64,000 nucleotides of DNA from Pseudoxanthomonas sp. Root630. GTDB lineage: Bacteria > Pseudomonadota > Gammaproteobacteria > Xanthomonadales > Xanthomonadaceae. The stretch is from NCBI RefSeq assembly GCF_001427585.1, contig NZ_LMGY01000015.1, forward strand, positions 211,850 through 275,849, given 5' to 3'. Shown piece after piece: positions 41,358 to 49,451 of the stretch. The position numbers were made by a program, and so were the translations under genes. The notes under the pieces are model-generated. The model made no database searches and had not been told where the DNA came from. It was given only the letters and a program-made list of their open reading frames with translations. Each line of letters opens with the position of its first letter. Positions within the stretch are counted from its first letter, which is position 1.

Positions 41358-42851
41358 ATGAAGACTCGACTGTTCTCCGGGTGGAAGACCCGTACCCGGA
41401 TGTTGTGCCTGGCCGCGCTGTGCGGCCTGATGACGGTGGGCATGACCGCCACCGCGTTCGCCGCGCAGGACACCGCCGCGCCGACCACCGACGCGCCTGC
41501 CGCCGACGTCGCACCCGCGACCGATGCCGCGCCTGCGCCGGTCGATGCGGCCGCCGCGCCGGCCGACGCCGTGGCGGCGCCTGCTGAAGCGCCCGCCGAA
41601 GAAGCCCCGGCCGCCGCGCCGGTGGTCGACAAGGGCGACGTGGCGTGGATGCTCACGTCCACCCTGCTGGTGCTGCTGATGGTGGTGCCGGGCCTGGCCC
41701 TGTTCTACGGCGGCATGGTGCGTTCGAAGAACGTGCTGTCCGTGCTCGTGCAGGTCATCACGGTGTTCTCGCTGCTGGTGGTGCTGTGGATCGTCTACGG
41801 CTACAGCCTGGCGTTCTCCGGTGCGGGCCCGTGGATCGGCAACCTGGACAAGCTGTTCCTGACGGGCGTCGGCATCGACACGCTGGCGGCCACCTTCACC
41901 GACGGCGTCGCCTTGCCGGAGTACGTGTTCGTCGCGTTCCAGTCGACGTTCGCCGGCATCACCGGCGCGCTGATCGTCGGTGCGTTCGCCGAGCGCATCA
42001 AGTTCGCTGCGGTCATCCTGTTCTCGGTGCTGTGGTTCACCTTCGGCTACCTGCCGATCGCGCACATCGTGTGGGCTGGTGGCGGTTACCTGTTCGAGAA
42101 GGGCGCGCTGGATTTCGCCGGCGGTACCGTGGTGCACATCAACGCGGGCGTGGCCGGCCTGGTCGGCGCGTACTTCGTCGGCAAGCGCCTGGGCTACGGC
42201 CAGACCGCGCTGAAGCCGCACAACGTCACCCTGACCTACGTGGGTGCGTCGCTGCTGTGGGTGGGCTGGTTCGGCTTCAACGCCGGTTCCAACCTGGAAG
42301 CCACTGCGGGCGCCGCACTGGCCTTCATCAACACGCTGGTCGCCACCGCTGCCGCCGTGATCGCCTGGGCGCTGGCCGAGAAGATCTTCAAGGGCAAGTC
42401 GTCCGCCCTCGGCGTGGCCTCGGGTGCGGTCGCCGGCCTGGTCGGCATCACCCCGGCCGCTGGCCTGGTGGGTCCGTTCGGCGCCGTGGCCATCGGCTTC
42501 ATCGCCGGCCTGGTCTGCGTCTGGGGCGTCACCGGCCTGAAGCGCCTGCTGAAGGTCGACGACACCGCCGACGTGTTCGGCGTGCATGCCGTGGGCGGCA
42601 TCGTCGGCGCGATCCTGACCGGCGTGTTCTACGCACCCGGCCTGGGTGGCCAGGGCGGTGAGGACTTCGACATGGTCGCGCAGGTCACCACCCAGGCACT
42701 GGGCGTGGGCCTGACGATCGTGTGGATCGGCGTGGTCTCGGTCATCGCCTTCCTCATCGCCAAGGTCGTGTTCGGCCTGCGCGTGGCCGAAGACGCCGAG
42801 CGCGAGGGCCTGGACATCGCCTCGCACGGTGAATCGGCCTACGAGGCCTGA
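41358..42851 (+). CDS. amtB: Ammonium transporter AmtB
   Basis: Amt/Rh channel of 497 residues. A signal peptide ends near AFAA|QDT. The eleven-helix core starts at about residue 92 (GDVAWMLTSTLLVLLMVVPGLALFYGGMVRSKN) and keeps the twin pore histidines in GGTVVHINAGVAGL and DVFGVHAVGGIVG. Between signal and core is a periplasmic stretch of about 55 residues made almost only of Ala, Pro, Asp, Thr, Val and Glu, much longer than in E. coli AmtB. It follows glnB by 15 bp; PII binding would close the channel when nitrogen is plentiful. The cytoplasmic tail is short. Confidence 0.96.
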   Translation: MKTRLFSGWKTRTRMLCLAALCGLMTVGMTATAFAAQDTAAPTTDAPAADVAPATDAAPAPVDAAAAPADAVAAPAEAPAEEAPAAAPVVDKGDVAWMLTSTLLVLLMVVPGLALFYGGMVRSKNVLSVLVQVITVFSLLVVLWIVYGYSLAFSGAGPWIGNLDKLFLTGVGIDTLAATFTDGVALPEYVFVAFQSTFAGITGALIVGAFAERIKFAAVILFSVLWFTFGYLPIAHIVWAGGGYLFEKGALDFAGGTVVHINAGVAGLVGAYFVGKRLGYGQTALKPHNVTLTYVGASLLWVGWFGFNAGSNLEATAGAALAFINTLVATAAAVIAWALAEKIFKGKSSALGVASGAVAGLVGITPAAGLVGPFGAVAIGFIAGLVCVWGVTGLKRLLKVDDTADVFGVHAVGGIVGAILTGVFYAPGLGGQGGEDFDMVAQVTTQALGVGLTIVWIGVVSVIAFLIAKVVFGLRVAEDAEREGLDIASHGESAYEA

Positions 42852-42858
42852 CGGTTTG

Positions 42859-42901
42859 CCGGGGACGGCTTTGCACTAAACTGGTGCAATGTCGTCCCCG
42901 G
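42859..42901. promoter_or_regulatory. NtrC box nested in a larger palindrome at the ntrB start
   Basis: TTGCAC (42871-42876) and GTGCAA (42884-42889) are perfect 6-bp arms; the core GCACTAAACTGGTGC closely matches known NtrC sites. Exactly concentric with it (centre 42880) are CCGGGGACG (42859-42867) and CGTCCCCGG (42893-42901), perfect over 9 bp. As RNA this could fold into a stem of about 17 bp with a single U-U mismatch and a 7-nt loop that buries the ntrB ATG (42889-42891). As DNA it places NtrC over the beginning of ntrB, where it would repress. It starts 8 bp after the amtB stop and may also limit read-through. Confidence 0.7.
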
Positions 42902-43965
42902 ACGTTTTCCGCATGCGATTCGAACCCACCACCGACGCCCTGAGTACGCCGGTGGCCTGGGCGGACGCCGACGGCCTGGTCCTCGGCGTGAACCCCGCCT
43001 TCGCCCGCTGGCTGGGCGTCAGTACCCGCCGCCTGATGGGACAACCGCTGGCGGCCCTGGAGATCGAAGGCGACGCCATGGCGCGCTTCCTGGACAACAC
43101 CGACCGCGACGTCCTGCGCCTGCATCGGCTGGCCCTGGGCATGCCGGGCGAATCGCCGCGTTTCGCCGAAGGCTGGCTGTCCCGGCTGGACGGGGGAGGC
43201 TGGCTGCTGGAAGCCCATCCCGTGGACGAATTCCCGGCCCTGGACCCGACCCAGGCGCTGCCGAATGCCCTCAGCGCCGCACTCAAGGGCCTGGCGCATG
43301 AGCTGCGCAATCCGCTGGCGGGCCTGAAGGGCGCCGCCCAGCTGCTGGCGCGCCGCGCCGTGCAGCGCGAGGACAACGACGACGAGCGCGAGCTGATCAG
43401 CCTGATCGAATCCGAGATCAACCGCCTCAACAACCTGCTCGAACAGCTGCTGTCGCCGGCCCCGCAACGCCCGCATGCGCCGCTCAACATCCATGCCGTG
43501 CTCGAGCGCGTGCTGCGGCTGGCCGAGAACGAAGGGGGCTGGTCGGTGCGCCTGCAGCGCGACTACGACCCCAGCCTGCCCGAGCTCGACGGCGACGCGG
43601 ACCGCCTCACCCAGGCGGTCTGGAACCTGGTCCGCAACGCCATCCAGGCGGGTGCGGCCAACATCATCCTGCGCACCCGTGTCGAACACGGCTCGCGCAT
43701 CCACGACCACCTGCACGCGATGGCGCTGCGGGTGGAGATCGTCGACGACGGCCGCGGCGTGCCGGAGGAACTGGCCGAACACCTGTTCCTGCCGCTCGTG
43801 AGCGGTCGTGCCGAAGGCAGCGGGCTGGGCCTGGCCCTGGCCCAGCAGGTCGCCCGCGAACACCGCGGCACGCTGGCCTACCGCTCCCGTCCCGGCCATA
43901 CGGTCTTCACCTTGATGCTGCCGCAGTCGCTGCACGACACCGACGAGGATCGTCATGTCCACTGA
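42889..43965 (+). CDS. ntrB: Nitrogen sensor histidine kinase NtrB (GlnL)
   Basis: Soluble sensor kinase of 358 residues. An N-terminal PAS-like domain (VAWADADGLVLGVNPAFARWLG) is followed by the H-box LAHELRNPLAGLKGAAQLL with His137, the N-box QAVWNLVRNAIQAG and glycine-rich ATP-lid motifs DDGRGVPEEL and GSGLGLALA. It phosphorylates and dephosphorylates NtrC under PII control. The ATG at 42889 lies inside a strong palindrome and has no clear ribosome-binding site; an in-frame ATG at 42913, just beyond the hairpin, is a real alternative. The 3' end overlaps ntrC by 11 bp. Confidence 0.93.
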   Translation: MSSPDVFRMRFEPTTDALSTPVAWADADGLVLGVNPAFARWLGVSTRRLMGQPLAALEIEGDAMARFLDNTDRDVLRLHRLALGMPGESPRFAEGWLSRLDGGGWLLEAHPVDEFPALDPTQALPNALSAALKGLAHELRNPLAGLKGAAQLLARRAVQREDNDDERELISLIESEINRLNNLLEQLLSPAPQRPHAPLNIHAVLERVLRLAENEGGWSVRLQRDYDPSLPELDGDADRLTQAVWNLVRNAIQAGAANIILRTRVEHGSRIHDHLHAMALRVEIVDDGRGVPEELAEHLFLPLVSGRAEGSGLGLALAQQVAREHRGTLAYRSRPGHTVFTLMLPQSLHDTDEDRHVH

Positions 43966-45397
43966 TCGCCTGGCCACCGCCGCCCCTGCCACCGATACGC
44001 GCCGCATCTGGGTGGTGGACGACGACCGCTCCGTGCGGTTCGTGCTGGCCACCGCGCTGCGTGATGCCGGCTACTCCGTGGACGGCTTCGACAGCGCCGC
44101 GGCGGCCCTGCAGGCGCTGGGCGCGCGCGGTGCGCCGGACCTGCTGTTCACCGACGTGCGCATGCCCGGCGACGACGGGCTGGTCCTGCTCGACAAGCTG
44201 AAGGCCACGCACCCGCAGCTGCCCGTCATCGTGATGTCGGCCTACACCGACGTGGCGAGCACCGCCGGCGCCTTCCGCGGTGGCGCGCACGAATTCCTCT
44301 CCAAGCCGTTCGACCTCGACGACGCGGTGGCGCTGGCGGCGCGTACCCTGCCGGATGCCGGCGACGTCTCCGAGGCCGCACCCGACGCCGATGCGCGCAA
44401 CGCCACGCCGCAGCTGATCGGCGACACGCCCGCCATGCGCGCGCTGTTCCGCGCGATCGGCCGGCTGGCCCAGGCGCCGCTGTCCGTGCTGATCACCGGC
44501 GAAACCGGCACCGGCAAGGAGCTGGTCGCGCATGCGCTCCACCACGAATCGCCGCGATCGCGAAAACCCTTCGTGGCGCTGAATACCGCCGCGATTCCTG
44601 CCGAGCTGCTGGAGAGCGAACTGTTCGGCCACGAAGCCGGTGCGTTCACCGGTGCGCACAAGCGCCATATCGGCCGTTTCGAACAGGCCGATGGCGGCAC
44701 GCTGTTCCTCGATGAAATCGGCGACATGCCGCTGCCGTTGCAGACGCGCTTGTTGCGCGTGCTGGCCGAGGGCGAGTTCTTCCGGGTCGGTGGCCGCGAG
44801 CTGATCCGCGTCGACGTGCGCGTGATCGCCGCGACCCACCAGGATCTCGATGGCCTCGTCGCCGAGGGCCGGTTCCGCGCCGACCTGCTGCACCGCCTCA
44901 ACGTGGTCCGCCTGCAGCTGCCGCCGCTGCGCGAACGCCGCGCCGACGTGCCGCAGTTGGCGGAAAACTTCCTGGCGATGGCCACGCGCAAGCTCGACAT
45001 CGCCCCCAAGCGCTTCGCCAACGCCGCCCTCGACCTGCTGCAGGCCCACGACTGGCCGGGCAACGTGCGCGAACTGGAGAACGTGTGCTGGCGCCTGGCC
45101 GCGCTCGCGCCCGCCGATGTCATCAACACCACCGACCTGCAGGGCGCGCTGTCGCATGCGCCGGTCACGGGCGGAGGGCGCGGCGAGTGGGACCATGCGC
45201 TGGCCGAGTGGGCGCGTCGGCGCCTGCTGGAAGGCGCGGAAGCGCTGCACGCCGAAGCGCGCGAGCGGCTGGACCGCACGCTGCTCGAGGTCGCGCTGGA
45301 GCTGACCCATGGGCGGCGCGCGGAAGCCGCGGTGAAGCTGGGCGTGGGACGCAACACGGTGACGCGCAAGCTGGGACCGGGCCGCAAGCGCGGTTGA
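43955..45397 (+). CDS. ntrC: Nitrogen response regulator NtrC (GlnG)
   Basis: Sigma-54 activator of 480 residues. The receiver domain has the acidic pocket VVDDDR, phospho-acceptor Asp67 in FTDVRMPG, and Lys in LSKPF. The central AAA+ domain has Walker A GETGTGKE (182-189), the sigma-54-contacting GAFTGA loop (229-234) and Walker B LFLDEIGDM. The C-terminal Fis-type helix-turn-helix is AEAAVKLGVGRNTVTRKL. Phosphorylated NtrC should activate glnA from the upstream enhancer and may repress ntrB at the nested site. It ends with a basic tail. Confidence 0.96.
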   Translation: MSTDRLATAAPATDTRRIWVVDDDRSVRFVLATALRDAGYSVDGFDSAAAALQALGARGAPDLLFTDVRMPGDDGLVLLDKLKATHPQLPVIVMSAYTDVASTAGAFRGGAHEFLSKPFDLDDAVALAARTLPDAGDVSEAAPDADARNATPQLIGDTPAMRALFRAIGRLAQAPLSVLITGETGTGKELVAHALHHESPRSRKPFVALNTAAIPAELLESELFGHEAGAFTGAHKRHIGRFEQADGGTLFLDEIGDMPLPLQTRLLRVLAEGEFFRVGGRELIRVDVRVIAATHQDLDGLVAEGRFRADLLHRLNVVRLQLPPLRERRADVPQLAENFLAMATRKLDIAPKRFANAALDLLQAHDWPGNVRELENVCWRLAALAPADVINTTDLQGALSHAPVTGGGRGEWDHALAEWARRRLLEGAEALHAEARERLDRTLLEVALELTHGRRAEAAVKLGVGRNTVTRKLGPGRKRG

Positions 45398-45476
45398 GCG
45401 CGGCGCGCTGCTTTCATTGAACGTGAAGGAAGCGGCCGTTACGGTAGCGGGCCACGACCTGCTTCCGGAGATTCCC

Positions 45477-46040
45477 ATGCGCATCGCCCTGCTGGCCGCC
45501 GCGTCGGCCCTCGCGCTCGCCGCGTGCAGTACCACGCCGTCCACACCCAAAGCCTCCACGCCGGAGATTCCCACCACCAGCACCGCCAAGCAGGCCATCG
45601 CGGTGTTGGCCTCCGCGTCTGGCAGCCGCGTCAGTGGCAGCGTCACGATGGTGCCGATGGGGAAGGGCCTCCACCTGACCGGCGAAGTCGGTGGCCTGCC
45701 CGCCAACAGTACGCATGCGTTCCACGTCCACGAGAAGGGCGACTGCAGCGCCGCCGATGCGAGCAGCGCCGGCCCGCACTTCAATCCCTTCAATGCCACG
45801 CACGGCAAGGCCGGCAGCGGTGCGCACCATGCGGGCGACATGAACAACCTCACCGCCGATGCCGAGGGCGTGGCGAAGATCAATGTGCACCTGGAAGGCG
45901 TCACCCTGGGCGGCGGCGCGGTCAATGATGTGTCGGGGCGCGCGCTGATCGTGCACGCGGCGGCGGACGACTATGCGAGCCAACCGGCCGGCAACGCCGG
46001 TGCACGCGTCGCGTGCGGCATCATCAAGGTCACCCAGTAA
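45477..46040 (+). CDS. sodC: Cu/Zn superoxide dismutase family lipoprotein
   Basis: Protein of 187 residues with a lipobox LAAC (Cys16), a Ser/Thr/Pro-rich linker, then a SodC domain. Metal ligands are conserved: HAFHVHEKGDC (two Cu His and the disulfide Cys), GPHFNPFNATHG and GAHHAGDMNNL (Zn His and Asp), and the C-terminal GNAGARVACGII with the active-site Arg and second Cys. It would remove periplasmic superoxide while anchored to the outer membrane. The ATG at 45477 opens the lipoprotein signal; an upstream in-frame ATG at 45417 does not. It stands alone after ntrC. Confidence 0.9.
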   Translation: MRIALLAAASALALAACSTTPSTPKASTPEIPTTSTAKQAIAVLASASGSRVSGSVTMVPMGKGLHLTGEVGGLPANSTHAFHVHEKGDCSAADASSAGPHFNPFNATHGKAGSGAHHAGDMNNLTADAEGVAKINVHLEGVTLGGGAVNDVSGRALIVHAAADDYASQPAGNAGARVACGIIKVTQ

Positions 46041-46060
46041 GCGGACGGCGGCTGGAAAGT

Positions 46061-46133
46061 TGTAGGAGGGGCTTCAGCCCCGATGCTTTACCTGCAATGC
46101 GCGAAAAGCGTCGGGGCTGAAGCCCCTCCTACA
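46061..46133. repeat. REP doublet (inverted pair of REP-like elements)
   Basis: TGTAGGAGGGGCTTCAGCCCCGATGCTTT-type arms at 46061-46089 and 46105-46133 (29 bp each) are inverted copies with one mismatch, separated by 15 nt. Each arm contains its own small palindrome GGGGCT-TC-AGCCCC. This is the layout of the REP doublets (REPINs) mobilised by RAYT transposases in Pseudomonas, Stenotrophomonas and relatives. It sits between the sodC stop and the convergent unknown gene; transcribed from either side it would form a strong hairpin. Confidence 0.85.
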
Positions 46134-46156
46134 GAACGGCGCTACGCTGCAGCCCG

Positions 46157-47041
46157 TTAGGACTGCAGCGCCTGGCGGGCGTCGCGGTTGCCCGGGCAGT
46201 GCGCGAACGTGACCGGGATGCCATGGGATTCCAGCACGGCGGCGATCTGCTGCTGCCGCGCCTGGAAATGCTGGTAGGCGCGCTCCAGCCGTTCATCGGT
46301 CGCCTCCTGCGTCGCGTAACGCGCGCGCCAGGCCATCGGTTCGAACAGCGCGATGTGGACTTCGCCGTTCGCGTAGCGCAGCAGCGGCTCCGGCACGGCA
46401 TCGAGCCACTGTTCCTCGCCCGGCGCCATCAGCGCGGTCTCGATCACCGGCCACAGTGCGCCGAGCCCACCATGCTCGTACTGCATGGCGGTCATGGCGG
46501 CCAGGTCGTTCAGCGTCATGTAGCGTGCGTGCTCGACCTGCGCGCCGAATGCGTTCTGCGCCCGCAGTGCGGTATCGGCCTGCGCCATGCCGGTTTCCAG
46601 CAGGACGGATTCCAACCGTTCATCGACGGCGGCAACCGTATGGTCATCGCCGACCAGCAGGAACGGCAGCACGCGCAGCAGGCCGCCACGCAAGCCTTCA
46701 TCCGCCTGCAACGGCATCGGGATGTCACCGGTGTCGTCGGCGCCGAACGCGATGAGCCGGGCGCCTTCACCACGCCCCGGCGCCCGCTGGTGCAGTTCGC
46801 GCAGGCGCTGGTGCAGCGACCAGCCGGGCCTCAGTGCCTCGGCGGGATCGAAATGCGCCGCGGCCAGGACGAGATCCAGATCACGTATCTGCGGCGCATG
46901 CGTGGCGAGGTCGCGCCCCAACTTTTCCGCCAGCGCACTCGCCTCGGTGGCGGGCAACGCCGCGCGCTGCGGCGTGCTGCCGGCCGCCAGTTCCAGGGCC
47001 ATCACGCCCATGACGACAGGGCTGGTTGTGGATCGAGTCAT
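46157..47041 (-). CDS. Conserved-looking protein of unknown function
   Basis: Unrecognised protein of 294 residues. The N-terminus has a weak signal-like stretch (SPVVMGVMALELAAG) but no clean cleavage site. The rest is rich in alanine and acidic residues with regular amphipathic helices; notable segments are LIAFGADDTGDIPMPLQ, FLLVGDDHTVAAVDERL and ALFEPMAWRARYATQEA. No catalytic motif is apparent. It is divergent from the thiolase gene with about 107 bp between starts. Periodic high GC3 and the absence of stops support it as real. Confidence 0.68.
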   Translation of the reverse strand: MTRSTTSPVVMGVMALELAAGSTPQRAALPATEASALAEKLGRDLATHAPQIRDLDLVLAAAHFDPAEALRPGWSLHQRLRELHQRAPGRGEGARLIAFGADDTGDIPMPLQADEGLRGGLLRVLPFLLVGDDHTVAAVDERLESVLLETGMAQADTALRAQNAFGAQVEHARYMTLNDLAAMTAMQYEHGGLGALWPVIETALMAPGEEQWLDAVPEPLLRYANGEVHIALFEPMAWRARYATQEATDERLERAYQHFQARQQQIAAVLESHGIPVTFAHCPGNRDARQALQS

Positions 47042-47148
47042 GTCAGCGGTTGGAGGCGGTGGAGGGGCGCATTACACTCCCCTATTATGCCTGCCGTACG
47101 CAGGCGCATCTTCACCCTTCCATCGTCGCCATCCGCAAAGAGGTCCCC

Positions 47149-48429
47149 ATGCCCGCACCCCGCCCCGTCGCCATCCTCGGCGGCGTCCGCATTCCGTTCT
47201 GCCGTCAGAACACGGCCTACGCGGATGTGGGGAACCTGGGCATGTCGGTGCGCACGCTGGGTGCGCTGGTCGAGCGCTTCGGCCTGCACGGCCAGCAGCT
47301 CGGCGAAGTCGCGATGGGCGCGGTGATCAAGCATTCCTCCGACTGGAACCTGGGCCGCGAAGCCGCGCTCTCCTCTGGCCTGTCGCCGCTGACCCCGGGC
47401 ATCACGCTGCAGCGTGCCTGCGGCACCAGCCTCGACACGATCATCCATATCGGCAACAAGATCGCGCTGGGCCAGATCGATTCCGGCATCGGCGGCGGTT
47501 CGGATACCACGTCCGAAGTGCCGATCGTCTACGGCAAGAAGCTGCGCGCGCGCCTGTTGGCCGCCAACCGCGCCAAGACCACGCAGGACAAGCTGAAGGC
47601 GCTGGTCAGCGGCTTCAAGTTCGGCGAGCTGAAGCCCGAATTCCCCGGCGTGGCCGAGCCGCGCACCGGCAAGAGCATGGGCGACCACTGCGAGGACATG
47701 GCGAAGGAGTGGAACATCTCGCGCGATTCGCAGGACGAGCTGGCCGTGGCCTCGCACCGCAAGCTGGCGGCCGCGTACGAGCGTGGTTTCTTCGACGACC
47801 TGATCGCACCGTTCCGCGGCCTGGAGCGCGACAACATCCTGCGCCCCGACACGTCGCTGGAGAAGCTCGCCACGCTGAAGCCGGCGTTCGACAAGACGTC
47901 GGGCCGCGGCACGCTGACCGCCGCCAACTCCACCCCGCTGACCGACGGCGCCGCTGCGGTGCTGCTGGCCAGCGACGAATGGGCGAAGGCGCACGGCCAC
48001 GAGCCGCTGGCGTACCTGAGGGACGCGCAGGTCTCGGCGGTCGATTTCGTGCACGGCGAAGGCCTGCTGATGGCGCCGACGATCGCCGTGCCGGAAATGC
48101 TCAAGCGCAACGGCCTGACGCTGCAGGATTTCGATATCTACGAGATCCACGAAGCCTTCGCCGCGCAGGTGCTGTGCACGCTGCGCGCATGGGAAAGCGA
48201 GGACTACTGCCGCAACCGCCTCGGCCTGGACGCGCCGCTGGGCAAGATCGATCCGGCCAAGATGAATCCCAACGGTTCCTCGCTGGCGACGGGCCATCCG
48301 TTCGCCGCCACGGGTGCGCGCATCGTCGCCACCGTCGCGAAGGAACTGAAGCAACGCGGCGGTGGCCGCGCGCTGGTCTCGATCTGCACCGCCGGTGGCA
48401 TGGGCGTGGTGGCGATCATCGAGCGGTAA
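47149..48429 (+). CDS. fadI: Acetyl-CoA acyltransferase, FadI-type thiolase
   Basis: Thiolase of 426 residues that cleaves 3-ketoacyl-CoA in beta-oxidation. The acylated nucleophile is Cys91 in QRACGTSLDTI; the catalytic His is in NGSSLATGHPFAATGAR, HEAFAAQ is present, and the second Cys is in CTAGGMG. Alignment from memory to E. coli FadI is good over the whole length, including PIVYGKKLRARLLAANRAKT and ANSTPLTDGAAAV, so FadI rather than FadA or PhaA is preferred. The ATG at 47149 is chosen as the start of the conserved N-terminus. No fadJ partner is next to it. Confidence 0.88.
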   Translation: MPAPRPVAILGGVRIPFCRQNTAYADVGNLGMSVRTLGALVERFGLHGQQLGEVAMGAVIKHSSDWNLGREAALSSGLSPLTPGITLQRACGTSLDTIIHIGNKIALGQIDSGIGGGSDTTSEVPIVYGKKLRARLLAANRAKTTQDKLKALVSGFKFGELKPEFPGVAEPRTGKSMGDHCEDMAKEWNISRDSQDELAVASHRKLAAAYERGFFDDLIAPFRGLERDNILRPDTSLEKLATLKPAFDKTSGRGTLTAANSTPLTDGAAAVLLASDEWAKAHGHEPLAYLRDAQVSAVDFVHGEGLLMAPTIAVPEMLKRNGLTLQDFDIYEIHEAFAAQVLCTLRAWESEDYCRNRLGLDAPLGKIDPAKMNPNGSSLATGHPFAATGARIVATVAKELKQRGGGRALVSICTAGGMGVVAIIER

Positions 48430-48461
48430 CCGACCGCTTCACTGTCCAGCATGGAGGCGGC

Positions 48462-49382
48462 ATGGGGATTCCGACGTACGATCAGTTGATGCTTCCCCTG
48501 CTAAAGCTAGCAGGAGCACGCATAGCGAGCGACTTTCCTACGGCTGAGAGGCTTTTGGGCGACGAGTTCAATCTGACGCCAGAGGAGCGTGCGACGAGGT
48601 TGCCGAGCGGGCAACAGACCGCGCTAAGGAATCGAACCGGCTGGGCCAGCTTTTATCTCATGAAGGCAGGCTTGTTGATCAAGCCGAAGCGCGGATACTT
48701 CGAGATAACGCAACGCGGCAGAGATGTTCTTGAATCGCCGCCCGCCAGCATTGACAAGGCTTTCCTAGCAAATTTCGCAGAGTTCCGAGAATTCTTGACG
48801 GGTGCCGCGGTAGAGCCATCTGCGAACGCGGACAGTGGCCTTGGCTCCTCAACTCCAGATCACGCTACACCCGATGAGGCATTGCAGGGTGCTTACCAGC
48901 AATTGCGAAGTGAGCTTGCCTCGCAAGTGTTGGAGCGGCTGTTGCAGGTGAGTCCGGAGTTCTTCGAGCAGCTTGTTGTGGAGCTACTGGTGGTCATGGG
49001 GTACGGTGGATCTAGGAGGGACGCGGGAGAGCGCATTGGGAGATCCGGCGATGGCGGAATAGATGGAATCATCAAAGAAGATCGTCTTGGTCTGGATGTC
49101 ATCTACATCCAAGCGAAGCGATGGCAGGCAACAGTGGGGCGTCCAGAGATTCAGAAGTTTGTCGGCGCGTTGCATGGCCAGCGTGCACGCAAAGGAGTGT
49201 TCATGACGACGAGTGCATTTTCAGCCGACGCACGAGACTATGTTTCGCACATCGACGTCAAAGTCGTGTTGCTGGATGGCATTCAGATCGCCAATCTGAT
49301 GATTGACCATGGGGTTGGCGTGACGCCCGTGGCAACGTATGTAGTGAAAAGACTGGATTCGGACTACTTCGACGAGGTCTAA
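48462..49382 (+). CDS. mrr: Mrr-like type IV restriction endonuclease
   Basis: Protein of 306 residues of the Mrr family, which cuts foreign methylated DNA without a partner methylase. Residues about 1-95 form the winged-helix Mrr N-terminal domain (QTALRNRTGWASFYLMKAGLL). The C-terminal PD-(D/E)xK-like nuclease domain has GDGGIDG (Asp201) and IQAKRW (Gln217-Lys219), the D...QxK active site of this group. ATG at 48462 is preceded by GGAGG. Codon third positions and base composition are clearly less GC-rich than in both neighbours (many AT-rich codons such as cta, aat, aga), consistent with acquisition. No modification gene accompanies it. Confidence 0.88.
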   Translation: MGIPTYDQLMLPLLKLAGARIASDFPTAERLLGDEFNLTPEERATRLPSGQQTALRNRTGWASFYLMKAGLLIKPKRGYFEITQRGRDVLESPPASIDKAFLANFAEFREFLTGAAVEPSANADSGLGSSTPDHATPDEALQGAYQQLRSELASQVLERLLQVSPEFFEQLVVELLVVMGYGGSRRDAGERIGRSGDGGIDGIIKEDRLGLDVIYIQAKRWQATVGRPEIQKFVGALHGQRARKGVFMTTSAFSADARDYVSHIDVKVVLLDGIQIANLMIDHGVGVTPVATYVVKRLDSDYFDEV

Positions 49383-49451
49383 GTTTTTACGTTAGTGCTG
49401 GAGCAGATCGATGCCCAGGACTTAGTGGCCGTGTTGTGAGGCAGGTGACGA

